A stretch of DNA of 64,000 nucleotides, from assembly GCA_963756815.1 (NCBI GenBank), contig CAVWPR010000024.1, positions 1 through 64,000 of the forward strand, in the 5' to 3' direction. Both the position numbers and the translations under genes were made by a program. This document shows positions 54,054 to 62,598 of the stretch, piece after piece; positions within the stretch are counted from its first letter, which is position 1, and each line of letters begins with the position of its first letter. The notes under the pieces were generated by a model. That model did not search any database. It worked only from the letters and a program-made list of their open reading frames with translations, and had not been told where the DNA came from. The stretch is from JAENVU01 sp963756815 (GTDB lineage: Bacteria; Actinomycetota; Acidimicrobiia; IMCC26256; JAENVU01).

Positions 54054-55030
54054 ATGGCCCACGACGACGAACAGTGGCCCGCCGGTGCGTACCGGCCGCG
54101 GCGCTTCGGCGAGAGCTCGCCCTCCCACCTCCACCTCGTCGACGACACCGAGCCGCCGCCGACGACCGACCAGCTCGAGCACTGGATCGAGATGGTCGCC
54201 CACCCGGCCGGCGAAGATGTCGCCTGTCTACGTCTCTCGCTGGCCGAGCTCGAGCCCTCCGTGCTCGCGCCGGCCGTCCAGCGGGTGCTCCGCCGCGGGA
54301 TCGCTCCGGTCTGGGCCCTGGGCTGGCAGCCCGCGGAGCTCGTTCGTCACGCCCGCCGTTCGCTCGGGGCCTCGGCGGCGAAGGTCGTTCTCGGGCTGAT
54401 CGCGCTCGATCACGCCGACCGGGACCCCTCCACCCTCGACGCGCGCTGGGTCGCACAACTCGACTCCCTCGAGGTGCCGGCGGACGGCGATCCCGACTGG
54501 ATCGTCCGTCGAGCCGGGCGGATGTGGAACTGGTCCGACCGCGAGATGCTCGTCGACCTCCCGGTGCTCCTGGCCCGGCTCCCGGCGCTGCCGAGGGTGA
54601 TCCCTCCTCCCGGCGACGCGTCCGCGGACGCGTCGCCCGCCACGGTCGGTCACGGCGACCCGATGCTCGTGCGAATCCACGCGCTGCTCGCCAAGGCCGA
54701 GTCCACGCCGTTCCCCTCCGAGGCCGACGCGTTCACGCTGAAGGCGTACGAGCTCATGGCTCGTCACTCGATCGACCGCACGATGCTGGCCGCGCGCGAC
54801 ACCCGCTCCGACGCACCCGTCACCGTCCGCGTCGCGATCGACAATCCGTACGCGAGATGCTCGTCGAAGTCCCGGTGCTCCTGGCCCGGCTCGCCCAGCA
54901 CTGCCAAGGGTGATCCGTCACCCGGCGACGCACCCGTCACCGTCCGTGCGTCGCGATCGACAATCCGTACGTCGATGCGAAGTCGCTCCTGCTCCAGATG
55001 GTCGCCCGGCACTGCGGCGCGCGTGCGGTC
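54054..55030 (+). pseudogene. DUF2786-domain protein gene, disrupted by internal repeat and truncated
   Basis: Starts ATG (MAHDDEQWPAGAYRP). The DUF2786 segment is clear at residues 203-245: LVRIHALLAKAESTPFPSEA then DAFTLKAYELMARHSIDRTM. After VTVRVAIDNPYA (54850) the sequence repeats earlier material: 54852-54930 is a diverged copy of 54541-54619, and 54923-54973 repeats 54808-54852. Only after that does the expected NPYVDAKSLLLQMVARHCGA resume, in another frame, to be lost near 55030. The gene is broken, by real rearrangement or misassembly. Function of the family is unknown. Confidence 0.65.
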
Positions 55031-55059
55031 CGTCAGCCCGGCTCTCGGAACGACCTGGT

Positions 55060-56359
55060 GTCCGCTCGCCGCGTGCGGTGCCGTCGCGCTCCTGCGGCCG
55101 GACGGGTCGGGCATCGCCCGCACCAGCACCTCGACCGCGGCGTACGCGGCCTCGGCCGGTCCCCGCTCGTCGGGGCGGAGCAGGTTGGCCATGATCCGCA
55201 GCACCCACTCCATCAACGTGCGCGAGTGCATGCCCACACGCGTGAGCTCGCGCATCACGGCGGGATTGCCGATCAGCGTCACGAAGGTCCGCGCGACCTT
55301 GAAGTACAGCCCGTAGATCTCCTCGAGCCGCTCGGGATAGCGGGCCAACGCGAGCCCGTCGCCCGTCCGCAACGCCTCACTCACGGCGAGCGCCGCGAGT
55401 CGACCGGTTTCGTACCCGTAGGCGATGCCCTCGCCGTTGAACGGGTTGATCGATCCCGCAGCGTCGCCGGCGACGATCCACGTGGGCCCGACCTTGGGCA
55501 CCACCGAGCCGCCGGTGGGCAGCTTCCCCCCGGTCGGCGGGCCGCACGACGTCTCCGGGGAGATCCCCCATCGGGCCGGCGCGGTCGCGACGAACGCCTC
55601 CATCAATTTGGAGGTGTTGACGGCGGTGAACCCGGTGAAGGTGTCGAGGAGCCCGGCGCCGACGTTCACCGTCCCGTCGCCGACCGGAAAGATCCATCCG
55701 TACCCGGGCATGTGGTTGCCGTCGGGGTCCCGCAGGTCGAGGTGGGACTCGATCCACGGCTCATCGTGGTACGGACTGGTGAAATAGCCGCGAATCGCCA
55801 TGCCCATGGGGTACGAACGGTCCCGTGCGGTGCCGAGCGCCCGCCCGAACCGGGAGTTGGCGCCGTCGGTCACGACCACGTACCTCGCCCGCACGGTCTG
55901 GGTGGTCCCGGTGTCCTTGCGGACGATCGCCGCACCCGTCACCAGACCGTCCTCGACGAGCGGGGACACCGCCTCCGCGCCCTGCCAGAGGGTGGCGCCG
56001 GCCTTGACCGCCTGCTGGGCCACCATCTCGTCGAGGTCCCGGCGCCGGACCACGTATCCGTACGGCGGGAAGTCCGGATGGTCCGGCCAGGCGAGCTCGA
56101 GCGTGATGCCGTGCGCGATCGAGCGCAGCCCGTCGTAGCGGTGGAAGTCGCGCAGGGGGTCGGCCAGGCCCATGTCGATCAGCTGGCGCACCGCCCGCGG
56201 CGTCAGGCCGTCGCCGCAGGTCTTCTCGCGCGGGAACACCTTCTTCTCCACGACGAGCACCGAATGACCGGCCTCGGCCAGCCAGAACGCCGCGGCCGAC
56301 CCGGCGGGACCGGCACCGACGACGAGCACGTCGAAGCGGCTCACATCGTCCTGGGGCAC
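55060..56359 (-). CDS. Geranylgeranyl reductase family FAD-dependent oxidoreductase (3' end unclear)
   Basis: About 430 residues. FAD-binding DVLVVGAGPAGSAAAFWLAE; CGDGLTPRAVRQLIDMGLAD, a family signature; WIVAGDAAGSINPFNGEGIA for the second FAD contact. Members saturate isoprenoid chains; MenJ of mycobacteria reduces menaquinone, and actinobacteria often keep such a gene beside nuo, so a menaquinone role is likely. GTG start at 56359 (VPQDDVSRFD); GTG 56344 with AGGA close upstream is an alternative. As read, the frame runs past the family's usual end (near PDPSG) into the antisense of the DUF2786 gene, so the true stop is lost. Confidence 0.85.
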
Positions 56360-56477
56360 CCCGGCATCGTCCCACGCGGGCGGCGGGTTCGGCACACCGT
56401 CACTCGCGGCGCACGGCGCCGTCACCGTCCGCGCCCGACGGCGAGATCGTCCGATCACCCGATGTGTCGCACCGCGA

Positions 56478-56491
56478 TCTACCGTGGTAGA
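56478..56491. promoter_or_regulatory. Inverted repeat upstream of the cytochrome bc operon
   Basis: TCTACC-GT-GGTAGA, a perfect 6-2-6 dyad in the 208-nt gap between the divergent reductase gene and the bc operon, about 77 nt before the first start. Size and place fit a repressor or activator operator, or a short RNA hairpin; no regulator is recognisable from it. I see no convincing sigma-A boxes nearby. Confidence 0.4.
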
Positions 56492-56567
56492 GAAACGCCC
56501 GGAAGTACGGTGTTCGATCGGCGTCGAGGGGGCGCTCGACGCGACCCAGGAGGAGATCGTCGGCGGC

Positions 56568-57082
56568 ATGGCCAACTTCATGACGACCCTTGGCGGCTGG
56601 TTCGGACTCGACTTCCTCGCTCCCAACGGTCGTTTGATCGAAGCGCTGATCCTGACCTTCGTCATGATCGGCCTCGTCGTCTGGAAGCTGCGCCAGCCCA
56701 AGCCCGACCGCCCACCACCTGGGCCGAGGCATCGCCGGCGCGGTCTACGTGTTCGCCTTGTTCCTGCTGATGTACGCCGATCGTCCCGCACGAGTTCATC
56801 ACCGTCGCGGACAAGTACTGGAACCTCTCGACGTCGCGCTACATCATCAAGTCGACGACGGCGATCCCCTTCGCGACCTCGTGGAACTGGCCGGTCTCGA
56901 TCGACATGCAGCACGGCGTGCGCGACCCGCTCGTCGTCCTCATCTACCTCTTCTTCTTCGGACTCAACATCGCGGCCTTCGTGCTCTGGCAGAAGCGGCC
57001 GACGGTCTCGGAAGTCGCCGAGTCGACGCCGGTCCCCGCAGGACGGTCGCGCTTCGGTCGTCCGCTGAAGGCGAAGGCCTGA
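56568..57082 (+). CDS. Membrane protein of unknown function heading the cytochrome bc operon (several shifts)
   Basis: About 170 residues when repaired, three frames used: MANFMTTLGGWFGLDFLAPN and IEALILTFVMIGLVVWKLRQ; then AGAVYVFALFLLMYA; then VPHEFITVADKYWNLSTSRY, SWNWPVSIDMQHGVRDPLVV and LIYLFFFGLNIAAFVLWQKR. Three hydrophobic helices with a conserved-looking Trp/His-rich extracellular loop between the second and third. AGGAGGAG lies 12 nt before the ATG. Its TGA is 1 nt from the ferredoxin ATG, so it belongs to the operon. No family recognised. Confidence 0.7.
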
Positions 57083-57083
57083 G

Positions 57084-57497
57084 ATGGCGAAGACCGACGC
57101 GAACCCGCCGATGCCGGAGTTCGCGACCGACTACGTCCTCCAGGAGGTCGACCCCGGCTTCCTCACGCAGGCGGTCAAGCCGAAGCAGTTCCTCCACATC
57201 GACCAGGCCGAGTGCATCATGTGCGAGGGCTGCGTCGACATCTGCCCGTGGAAGTGCATCCACATGGTGTCCGTCGGCGCGATCGACGCGGCGGTCGGCA
57301 CCGAGCGTCCCGGCGAGGACCCGCGCGACCACGTCGCGTTCATCGTCGACGAGGATGTCTGCACCCGGTGCGCACTCTGCGTCGACCGCTGCCCGACCGG
57401 CGTGATCATCCTCGGGAAGATCGCGAACCAGGGCGCGGTCGGTGACCCGCACACCCGTACCAACCGGCACGGGTACAGCTACGGCGTCCGCTTCTAG
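57084..57497 (+). CDS. Dicluster 2x[4Fe-4S] ferredoxin
   Basis: 137 residues. Two motifs: CIMCEGCVDICPWKC (about residues 43-57) and CTRCALCVDRCPTGV (about 93-107), separated by 35 residues with GTERPGEDPRDHVAFIVDED. N-terminal 35 residues are extra to simple ferredoxins. ATG start 1 nt after the membrane gene. Its place inside a bc operon suggests it passes electrons to or from that complex, or serves the NADH-module-less complex I (inference). Intact. Confidence 0.93.
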   Translation: MAKTDANPPMPEFATDYVLQEVDPGFLTQAVKPKQFLHIDQAECIMCEGCVDICPWKCIHMVSVGAIDAAVGTERPGEDPRDHVAFIVDEDVCTRCALCVDRCPTGVIILGKIANQGAVGDPHTRTNRHGYSYGVRF

Positions 57498-57584
57498 CGG
57501 AAAGGCGAGCGATCGACAGTGCGAAGCGAACGGAACGAAGCGCAGCGGCGGGACGACCGTCGCCCAGCGAGCGGAGCGATCTAG

Positions 57585-58385
57585 ATGGCCAACGGCAACG
57601 GGAGCAACGGGAACGGCGGCGGCATCGGCGTCAAGCTGCGCGGCCGCTCGAAGGAGCTCGGCGACAAGGTCGGCAACTCGCAGGTCATGACGTCGATCTT
57701 CCGGCCGGGCTCGATCTTCCGGCGGGGCTACACCGACAGCCCCCGGAACCGCTCCTACGTGATCATGAACAGCGTGCTGTACCACCTCCACCCGGTGAAG
57801 GTGAAGCGGCACGCGGTGAAGGTGAGCTACACGCTGTGCCTCGGCGGGCTCTCCTTCTTCCTCTTCATCCTGCTCACGGTGACCGGCATCTTCCTGATGT
57901 TCTTCTACCGGCCGACCGAGGCGAACGCGTGGGCGAACATCCAACAGCTCGAGACCGCGGTCTGGTTCGGCTCGCTCGTGCGCAACATGCACCGGTGGGG
58001 AGCGCACCTCATGGTGCTCTCCGTGTTCCTGCACATGAGCCGCGTCTTCTACCACGGCGCGTACAAGGCGCCGCGTGAGTTCAACTGGGTGATCGGCGTC
58101 ATCCTGCTGACGCTGACGCTGCTGCTGTCGTTCACCGGCTACCTGCTGCCGTGGGACCAGCTCGCACTCTGGGCCGTGACCGTCGGTACCAACATGATGG
58201 GCTACACGCCCGTCTTCGGTGGCCAGATGCGGTACGCGCTGCTCGGCTCGAAGGAGATCTCGGGCGACACGCTCCTGCGCTGGTACACGCTGCACGTGCT
58301 CCTGCTCCCGTTCGTCATCGTCATCTTCATGGCGATCCACTTCTGGCGCGTCCGCAAGGACGGCGGCATCAGTGGACCGCTGTAG
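57585..58385 (+). CDS. Cytochrome b6-like subunit (N-terminal half of cytochrome b)
   Basis: 266 residues, four helices. Haem b ligands: two histidines 14 apart in NMHRWGAHLMVLSVFLHMSR (about 136-150) and two in WYTLHVLLLPFVIVIFMAIH (about 235-250). GYLLPWDQLALWAVTVGTN is the Qo-site region. A Gly/Asn/Ser-rich N-terminus precedes the core. ATG start, 87 nt after the ferredoxin. Split cytochrome b, with the second half as the next gene. Intact. Confidence 0.95.
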   Translation: MANGNGSNGNGGGIGVKLRGRSKELGDKVGNSQVMTSIFRPGSIFRRGYTDSPRNRSYVIMNSVLYHLHPVKVKRHAVKVSYTLCLGGLSFFLFILLTVTGIFLMFFYRPTEANAWANIQQLETAVWFGSLVRNMHRWGAHLMVLSVFLHMSRVFYHGAYKAPREFNWVIGVILLTLTLLLSFTGYLLPWDQLALWAVTVGTNMMGYTPVFGGQMRYALLGSKEISGDTLLRWYTLHVLLLPFVIVIFMAIHFWRVRKDGGISGPL

Positions 58386-58405
58386 GCCGGGGAGGGAATC
58401 GACCA

Positions 58406-59239
58406 ATGGCTGAAGTCCCCGAACACCTGCTGAAGCGCAGCGCCGAGCGACGCAAGCAGCTCGGCCTCGGCGGCGAGGGCGGCGAGGAATCGCCGGCCGA
58501 GACGCCGGCGGCCGACGCGCCCGCGGAGACCCCGGCGGAGACGCCGGCGCCCGCCGCGGCGAGCGCGTCCGACGAGGGCGCGATCACCGAGGACAAGGGC
58601 GGCGTGCCCGCACACCTGCTCGAGCGCTCCCGCAAGCGCAAGGCCGCGATGGCCGGCGGTGGCGGCGGCGAGGCCGGTGGTGCGGTCGCCGCGGCCGCGG
58701 TGGCCACCGCGCCGATCGCCACGCCGTCGGGCACCGGCCCGGGCGGCCACACCCAGCGCCTGCTCACGGTGGTCAAGAGCGGCTCGATCCAGCAGACCCG
58801 CGCCGAGGCTCAGGACAAGGTCCACACCTGGCCGCACCTGCTCGTGGTGGAGTTCGCCGCCGCGCTGGCCATGACCGCGATGGTGCTGATCTTCTCGGCC
58901 ATCGTGCGTGCGCCGCTGCTCGGTCTGGCCGACGTGAACCAGACGCCGAACCCGTCGAAGGCGCCCTGGTACTTCCTCGGTCTGCAGGAGCTGCTGACCA
59001 TGTTCCACCCGATGGTCGCCGGTGTGACCATCCCGGGCATGGGCCTCTTCCTGCTGATCATCGCCCCGTACGTGGACTCGAACCCGTCGAACAAGCCGGA
59101 CGACCGGAAGTTCGCGATCGCGTTGTTCACCATCTTCCTGATGTTCTGGGCGGTGCTCGTCATCATCGGTTCGTTCTTCCGTGGCCAGGGCTTCAACTTC
59201 GTCTTCCCCTGGAACGACGGCATCTTCTTCGAGCTGTAG
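58406..59239 (+). CDS. Cytochrome b subunit-IV-like protein with duplicated HLLxRS motif
   Basis: 277 residues. The C-terminal half (about 150-277) has three helices like b6f subunit IV / C-terminal cytochrome b, including TPNPSKAPWYFLGLQELLTM, the Qo-region PxWYF signature. The N-terminal 145 residues are low-complexity with two copies of one motif: VPEHLLKRSAERRKQLG (residues 4-20) and VPAHLLERSRKRKAAMA (about 70-86), joined by Pro/Ala/Glu linker. ATG with GGGGAGGGA upstream. Intact. Confidence 0.9.
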   Translation: MAEVPEHLLKRSAERRKQLGLGGEGGEESPAETPAADAPAETPAETPAPAAASASDEGAITEDKGGVPAHLLERSRKRKAAMAGGGGGEAGGAVAAAAVATAPIATPSGTGPGGHTQRLLTVVKSGSIQQTRAEAQDKVHTWPHLLVVEFAAALAMTAMVLIFSAIVRAPLLGLADVNQTPNPSKAPWYFLGLQELLTMFHPMVAGVTIPGMGLFLLIIAPYVDSNPSNKPDDRKFAIALFTIFLMFWAVLVIIGSFFRGQGFNFVFPWNDGIFFEL

Positions 59240-59248
59240 GAGCCGACG

Positions 59249-60100
59249 TTGGACATCGCGCTGATCATCGGCATCCCGGTCGTCATCATCCTGGCGGCCG
59301 TCACGGTGCTCGCCTCCGCCCGCAGGCGGTCCTCCGACGCGCAGGGTCGCGTCACGGGCACGCTCGGCGCCGAGACCCGTGCGAGCGACTCGAGCGCGCT
59401 CGCCGTCACCGACGACACGTCGGACGACGCGCGTGCACACGCCGAGGAGACCAAGGCCTCAGCCGCCGGCGGCGTGCCGGCGTCCCGTGGGAGCACCGCG
59501 CTCGCGGAGATGGCCCCGGCGGACTACGAGGAGATCCAGGTCAGCCGGCGCCAGTTCTTCAACCGGTCGATCATCACCACGATGGCGATCAGCCTCGGCG
59601 CCTTCGGCGCGGCGGCGATCTCGTTCCTCTACGCCAAGTCCGCCGGCGGCTTCGGGGGCAAGGTCGACGCCGGGATCAGCCTGGCCGGCGCGCAGGCCTA
59701 CTGGGACGCGAACAAGGCGCCGTACTACGTGCCCGAGGCTCGCACCTACCTCCAGCCGTACCCGGTGCAGGACGTGCCCAAGGCGAAGAAGGTGCCGGAG
59801 TACGCGCTGGTGATCCCGGACATGGAGCAGGGCATCGTGGCGCTGTACCAGAAGTGTGTGCACCTGGGCTGTCGCGTCCCGTGGTGCCAGACGTCGCAGT
59901 GGTTCGAGTGCCCGTGCCACGGCTCGAAGTACAGCCGGGTCGGCGAGAAGAAGGGTGGCCCCGCGCCGCGTGGGCTCGACCGCTTCGTCATCACGATCGC
60001 GGGCAGCAAGATGACGATCGACACCACGCTCGTCGTCACCGGCCCCCCGATCGGCACCGACACCACCGACCAGGGCGCCGAAGGGCCGCCGTGCGTCTGA
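59249..60100 (+). CDS. Rieske [2Fe-2S] iron-sulfur protein
   Basis: 283 residues. Cluster ligands CVHLGC (about 203-208) and CPCHGS (about 220-225); PAPRGLDRF follows as in b6f/bc Rieske proteins. Two hydrophobic segments: one at the very N-terminus (IALIIGIPVVIILAAVTVLA) and one after SRRQFFNRS (ITTMAISLGAFGAAAISFLY), the latter like a Tat-type RRQFF signal anchor. TTG start 9 nt after the previous stop. Intact. Confidence 0.94.
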   Translation: MDIALIIGIPVVIILAAVTVLASARRRSSDAQGRVTGTLGAETRASDSSALAVTDDTSDDARAHAEETKASAAGGVPASRGSTALAEMAPADYEEIQVSRRQFFNRSIITTMAISLGAFGAAAISFLYAKSAGGFGGKVDAGISLAGAQAYWDANKAPYYVPEARTYLQPYPVQDVPKAKKVPEYALVIPDMEQGIVALYQKCVHLGCRVPWCQTSQWFECPCHGSKYSRVGEKKGGPAPRGLDRFVITIAGSKMTIDTTLVVTGPPIGTDTTDQGAEGPPCV

Positions 60101-60146
60101 CCCCCACCACGTCCACCGCGCCGTCCGGAGCTCCGAAGAGGCCACT

Positions 60147-61387
60147 GTGACCCTCCGCACCCTCCTGATCCTCATCAACATCGCAGCGGTGATCGCGATC
60201 ATCGTGATCGTCGGCGCCAAGGTGCTGTCGGTCCGGCGCGAGCCCACCGAGAAGCCGGCCCCGAACCAGACGCCGTTCTACGACGACGACGTCATGGAGG
60301 ACACGCACCTCACGCGCGTGCTGCGGTGGGCGCTCGTGTTCTCGACCATCGTCGCCGTCGTGCTGCCGCTGTACTGGCTGCTCGAGCCGAACCGGCAGGC
60401 CCAGGAGAACGACGGCTTCGACAAGCGCGCCGTCGAGCGCGGCGCGACGCTCTTCGCCAACGCCTCGATGCCCGCGTACGACAGCGCCAAGTCGCTGCAG
60501 TGCGCCAACTGCCACGGCACCGACGCGAGTGGCGGTGCGGCGACGTTCGTCCTGACGCCGGACGCCCAGGGCAACACGCAACGCGACTCCGGTGGCGGAG
60601 AACTGGGTGGCCCCGTCGCTCAACGACGTGATGTACCGCTTCAACGAGTGCACGACCGACGAGTTGACCGAGAAGACGCTCAACTGCGCGACGCCGCGCC
60701 GAGAACCAGGTCACCCAGGTCATCACCTACGGCCGGCCCGGGTACGCCGATGCCGGCGTGGGGCGTGGCCGGCGGTGGCCCGAAGAACGAGCAGGCGGTG
60801 AGCGACCTCGTCGCGTACCTGAAGAGCATCCAGATCAGCCCCGGCGCGGCGCAGGCGCAGGCGGCGAAGAAGATCGCCTCGTTCAAGACGTTGATGGCCG
60901 GCCAGGAGGCGACCGCGCAGAAGAACCTCGCGGATGCCCAGAAGGCCCTGGCCGCGTCGACGACCGACCTGCAACGCCAGAAGTACCAGAGCGAGATCCA
61001 GGCCGCGCAGGAGGGCATCACCCGCTCGGCCGGACTACTACGCGCAGGTCCAGAAGATGAGCCAGGGCGAGCTGCTCTTCAACACGCAGTGCGCGCGGTG
61101 CCACACGAAGGGCTGGTCGACGCTCGAACCGAGCGACGGCTTCGTGCCGATGCCCGAGCCGACCGGCTCGGGTGCGTTCGGCCCGTCGCTGCGCAACGGC
61201 GCCACGCTCAGACCAGTTCCCCGGTGAGACCGGGAAGTCGAAGCAGTACGACTGGGTCTCGGTCGACGTCGAGGCCAACAAGGGCTTCGGCGTCCGCGGG
61301 ATCTCCTCGGGGCGGATGCCGCACTTCGGCAACATCCTGAGCAAGAAGCAGATCGACGCCATCATCGACTTCGAACGAAGCCTGTAG
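60147..61387 (+). CDS. Membrane-anchored diheme cytochrome c (about five shifts)
   Basis: About 410 residues when repaired. N-terminal helix RTLLILINIAAVIAIIVIVG, a second (WALVFSTIVAVVLPLYWLLE), first haem site LQCANCHGTDASGGA (about residue 118), second haem site NTQCARCHTKGW (about 312). Methionine ligands plausible in GTPMPAWG and SGRMPHFGN. Between the haem domains is an Ala/Gln/Lys coiled coil (about 60 residues, 60850-61020). Shifts near 60590, 60705, 60740, 61030 and 61210. GTG start. It probably acts as cytochrome c1 equivalent for the bc complex. Confidence 0.85.
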
Positions 61388-61395
61388 GAGCCGTC

Positions 61396-62298
61396 GTGCA
61401 CACACTGTCCGTCATCGCCGCCGAGGGCATCAAGAACCGCGACCTCTGGTACCCGACGATCCTCGGCGTGCTCGTCGTGATCGCCGCGGTCGGCCTGTTC
61501 GTCGGCACGCCGATCCTGCTCCTCGCCACCAACATGGGGACACGCCTCGGGTTCCTCGTGGGCGTCGCCTGCCTGTCGGGCCTCATGGTCCTGATCTCGC
61601 TCCTGTGGCTCACGAACCCGTCGCCGGTCAACACCCTGAAGGGCCGGATCCCGGCATGGGTGGCACGGGAGAGCATCCCGAACGGCGACTACGCGAAGTC
61701 GCAGTTCGCCGCCGTCCGCGACATCAACAACAGCGGGCGCCCGGCCAGCGACGCGGACATCACCAACCTGAAGGCCGCGGTCGACAGCAACCTGATCATC
61801 ACGAAGAACGAGCAGACCGGTGAGATCCTCTCCGGCGCGGGCGGCAAGTTCGCCACCTACCAGGCCGCCACCGACTACCTCGTCGTCAAGAACCAGGTCA
61901 CCGGTGGCGGCGGGCTCTTCAGCGGCACCAGCATCGACTTCGGCGGCGGGTGGCCGTGGGTGCACATCAGCCTCCACCAGCCTCAGATCGCGGTGGTGAC
62001 GACCTGCAAGGTCGACCCCAGCCTGGCGCCCGACGAGGTGCCCTACGGCGCCAAGCCGCCGGTGCCGAAGTGCGCCCCCGGCGAGCGCCAGCTGCTCGTG
62101 CTCGAGCGTGACCTCGGCTCGCTGCGCGTCCCGCCGTTCGTGGCGTTCCTCGCCTTCTCGCTGCTCTTCGGTCTCACGCTCCTCGCGCTGCACTGGCGCG
62201 AGCGCGACCTCCAGGAGCAGGCCGCCCGCGTCACGGGTGAGGCCGACGCCATCGCCCGGGCCGCCGCCGAGTCCGAGTCCACCCCCGAGCCGGTCTGA
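61396..62298 (+). CDS. Membrane protein of unknown function in the cytochrome bc operon
   Basis: 300 residues, GTG start 8 nt after the cytochrome c stop. Two N-terminal helices (YPTILGVLVVIAAVGLFVGT; GFLVGVACLSGLMVLISLLW), a soluble extracytoplasmic part (about 85-235) with two cysteines (VVTTCKVD and VPKCAPGE) that could form a disulfide, one C-terminal helix (PFVAFLAFSLLFGLTLLALH) and a charged tail. No known family recognised. Operon position implies a role in assembly or stability of the bc complex (inference). Intact. Confidence 0.75.
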   Translation: MHTLSVIAAEGIKNRDLWYPTILGVLVVIAAVGLFVGTPILLLATNMGTRLGFLVGVACLSGLMVLISLLWLTNPSPVNTLKGRIPAWVARESIPNGDYAKSQFAAVRDINNSGRPASDADITNLKAAVDSNLIITKNEQTGEILSGAGGKFATYQAATDYLVVKNQVTGGGGLFSGTSIDFGGGWPWVHISLHQPQIAVVTTCKVDPSLAPDEVPYGAKPPVPKCAPGERQLLVLERDLGSLRVPPFVAFLAFSLLFGLTLLALHWRERDLQEQAARVTGEADAIARAAAESESTPEPV

Positions 62299-62306
62299 GG
62301 AGTCTG

Positions 62307-62537
62307 GTGATGCGACGCAACCTCTCGACGACGCGGCTGCGTACCGGCGTCCTCGCCGCGCTCGTGATGCTCCTCGCCGCCGGATGCACCGACGGCCAGC
62401 TCGTCGACGCCGGTGGCGAACGCGGTCAGGGCGGGCTGGCGTTCGTGCTGCTGGCGCTCTTCTTCGGCCTGTTCCTCGGTGCGCTCTTCTACATGGACCG
62501 GGTGCGCCAGCGGCGCATGGGCGAGGACGACGAGTAG
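62307..62537 (+). CDS. Small lipoprotein-like membrane protein
   Basis: 76 residues. Signal peptide with lipobox LLAAGC (about residues 21-27), a short Gly-rich segment, then one helix (LAFVLLALFFGLFLGALFYM) and a basic tail DRVRQRRMGEDDE. GTG start at 62307 or ATG one codon later. Last gene of the bc operon. Small single-helix subunits are common in such complexes; the function here is unknown. Confidence 0.7.
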   Translation: MMRRNLSTTRLRTGVLAALVMLLAAGCTDGQLVDAGGERGQGGLAFVLLALFFGLFLGALFYMDRVRQRRMGEDDE

Positions 62538-62568
62538 CGCGTCCTGCCGGCGGGTCCGCAACGGCCGG

Positions 62569-62586
62569 CGTCGTCGATGGACGACG
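62569..62586. terminator. Hairpin between the convergent bc operon and hemL
   Basis: CGTCGTC and GACGACG form a 7-bp stem with a 4-nt loop in the 61-nt gap between the lipoprotein stop and the convergent hemL stop. No U-tract; called from position and structure. Confidence 0.4.
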
Positions 62587-62598
62587 CGGTCGTGACGA

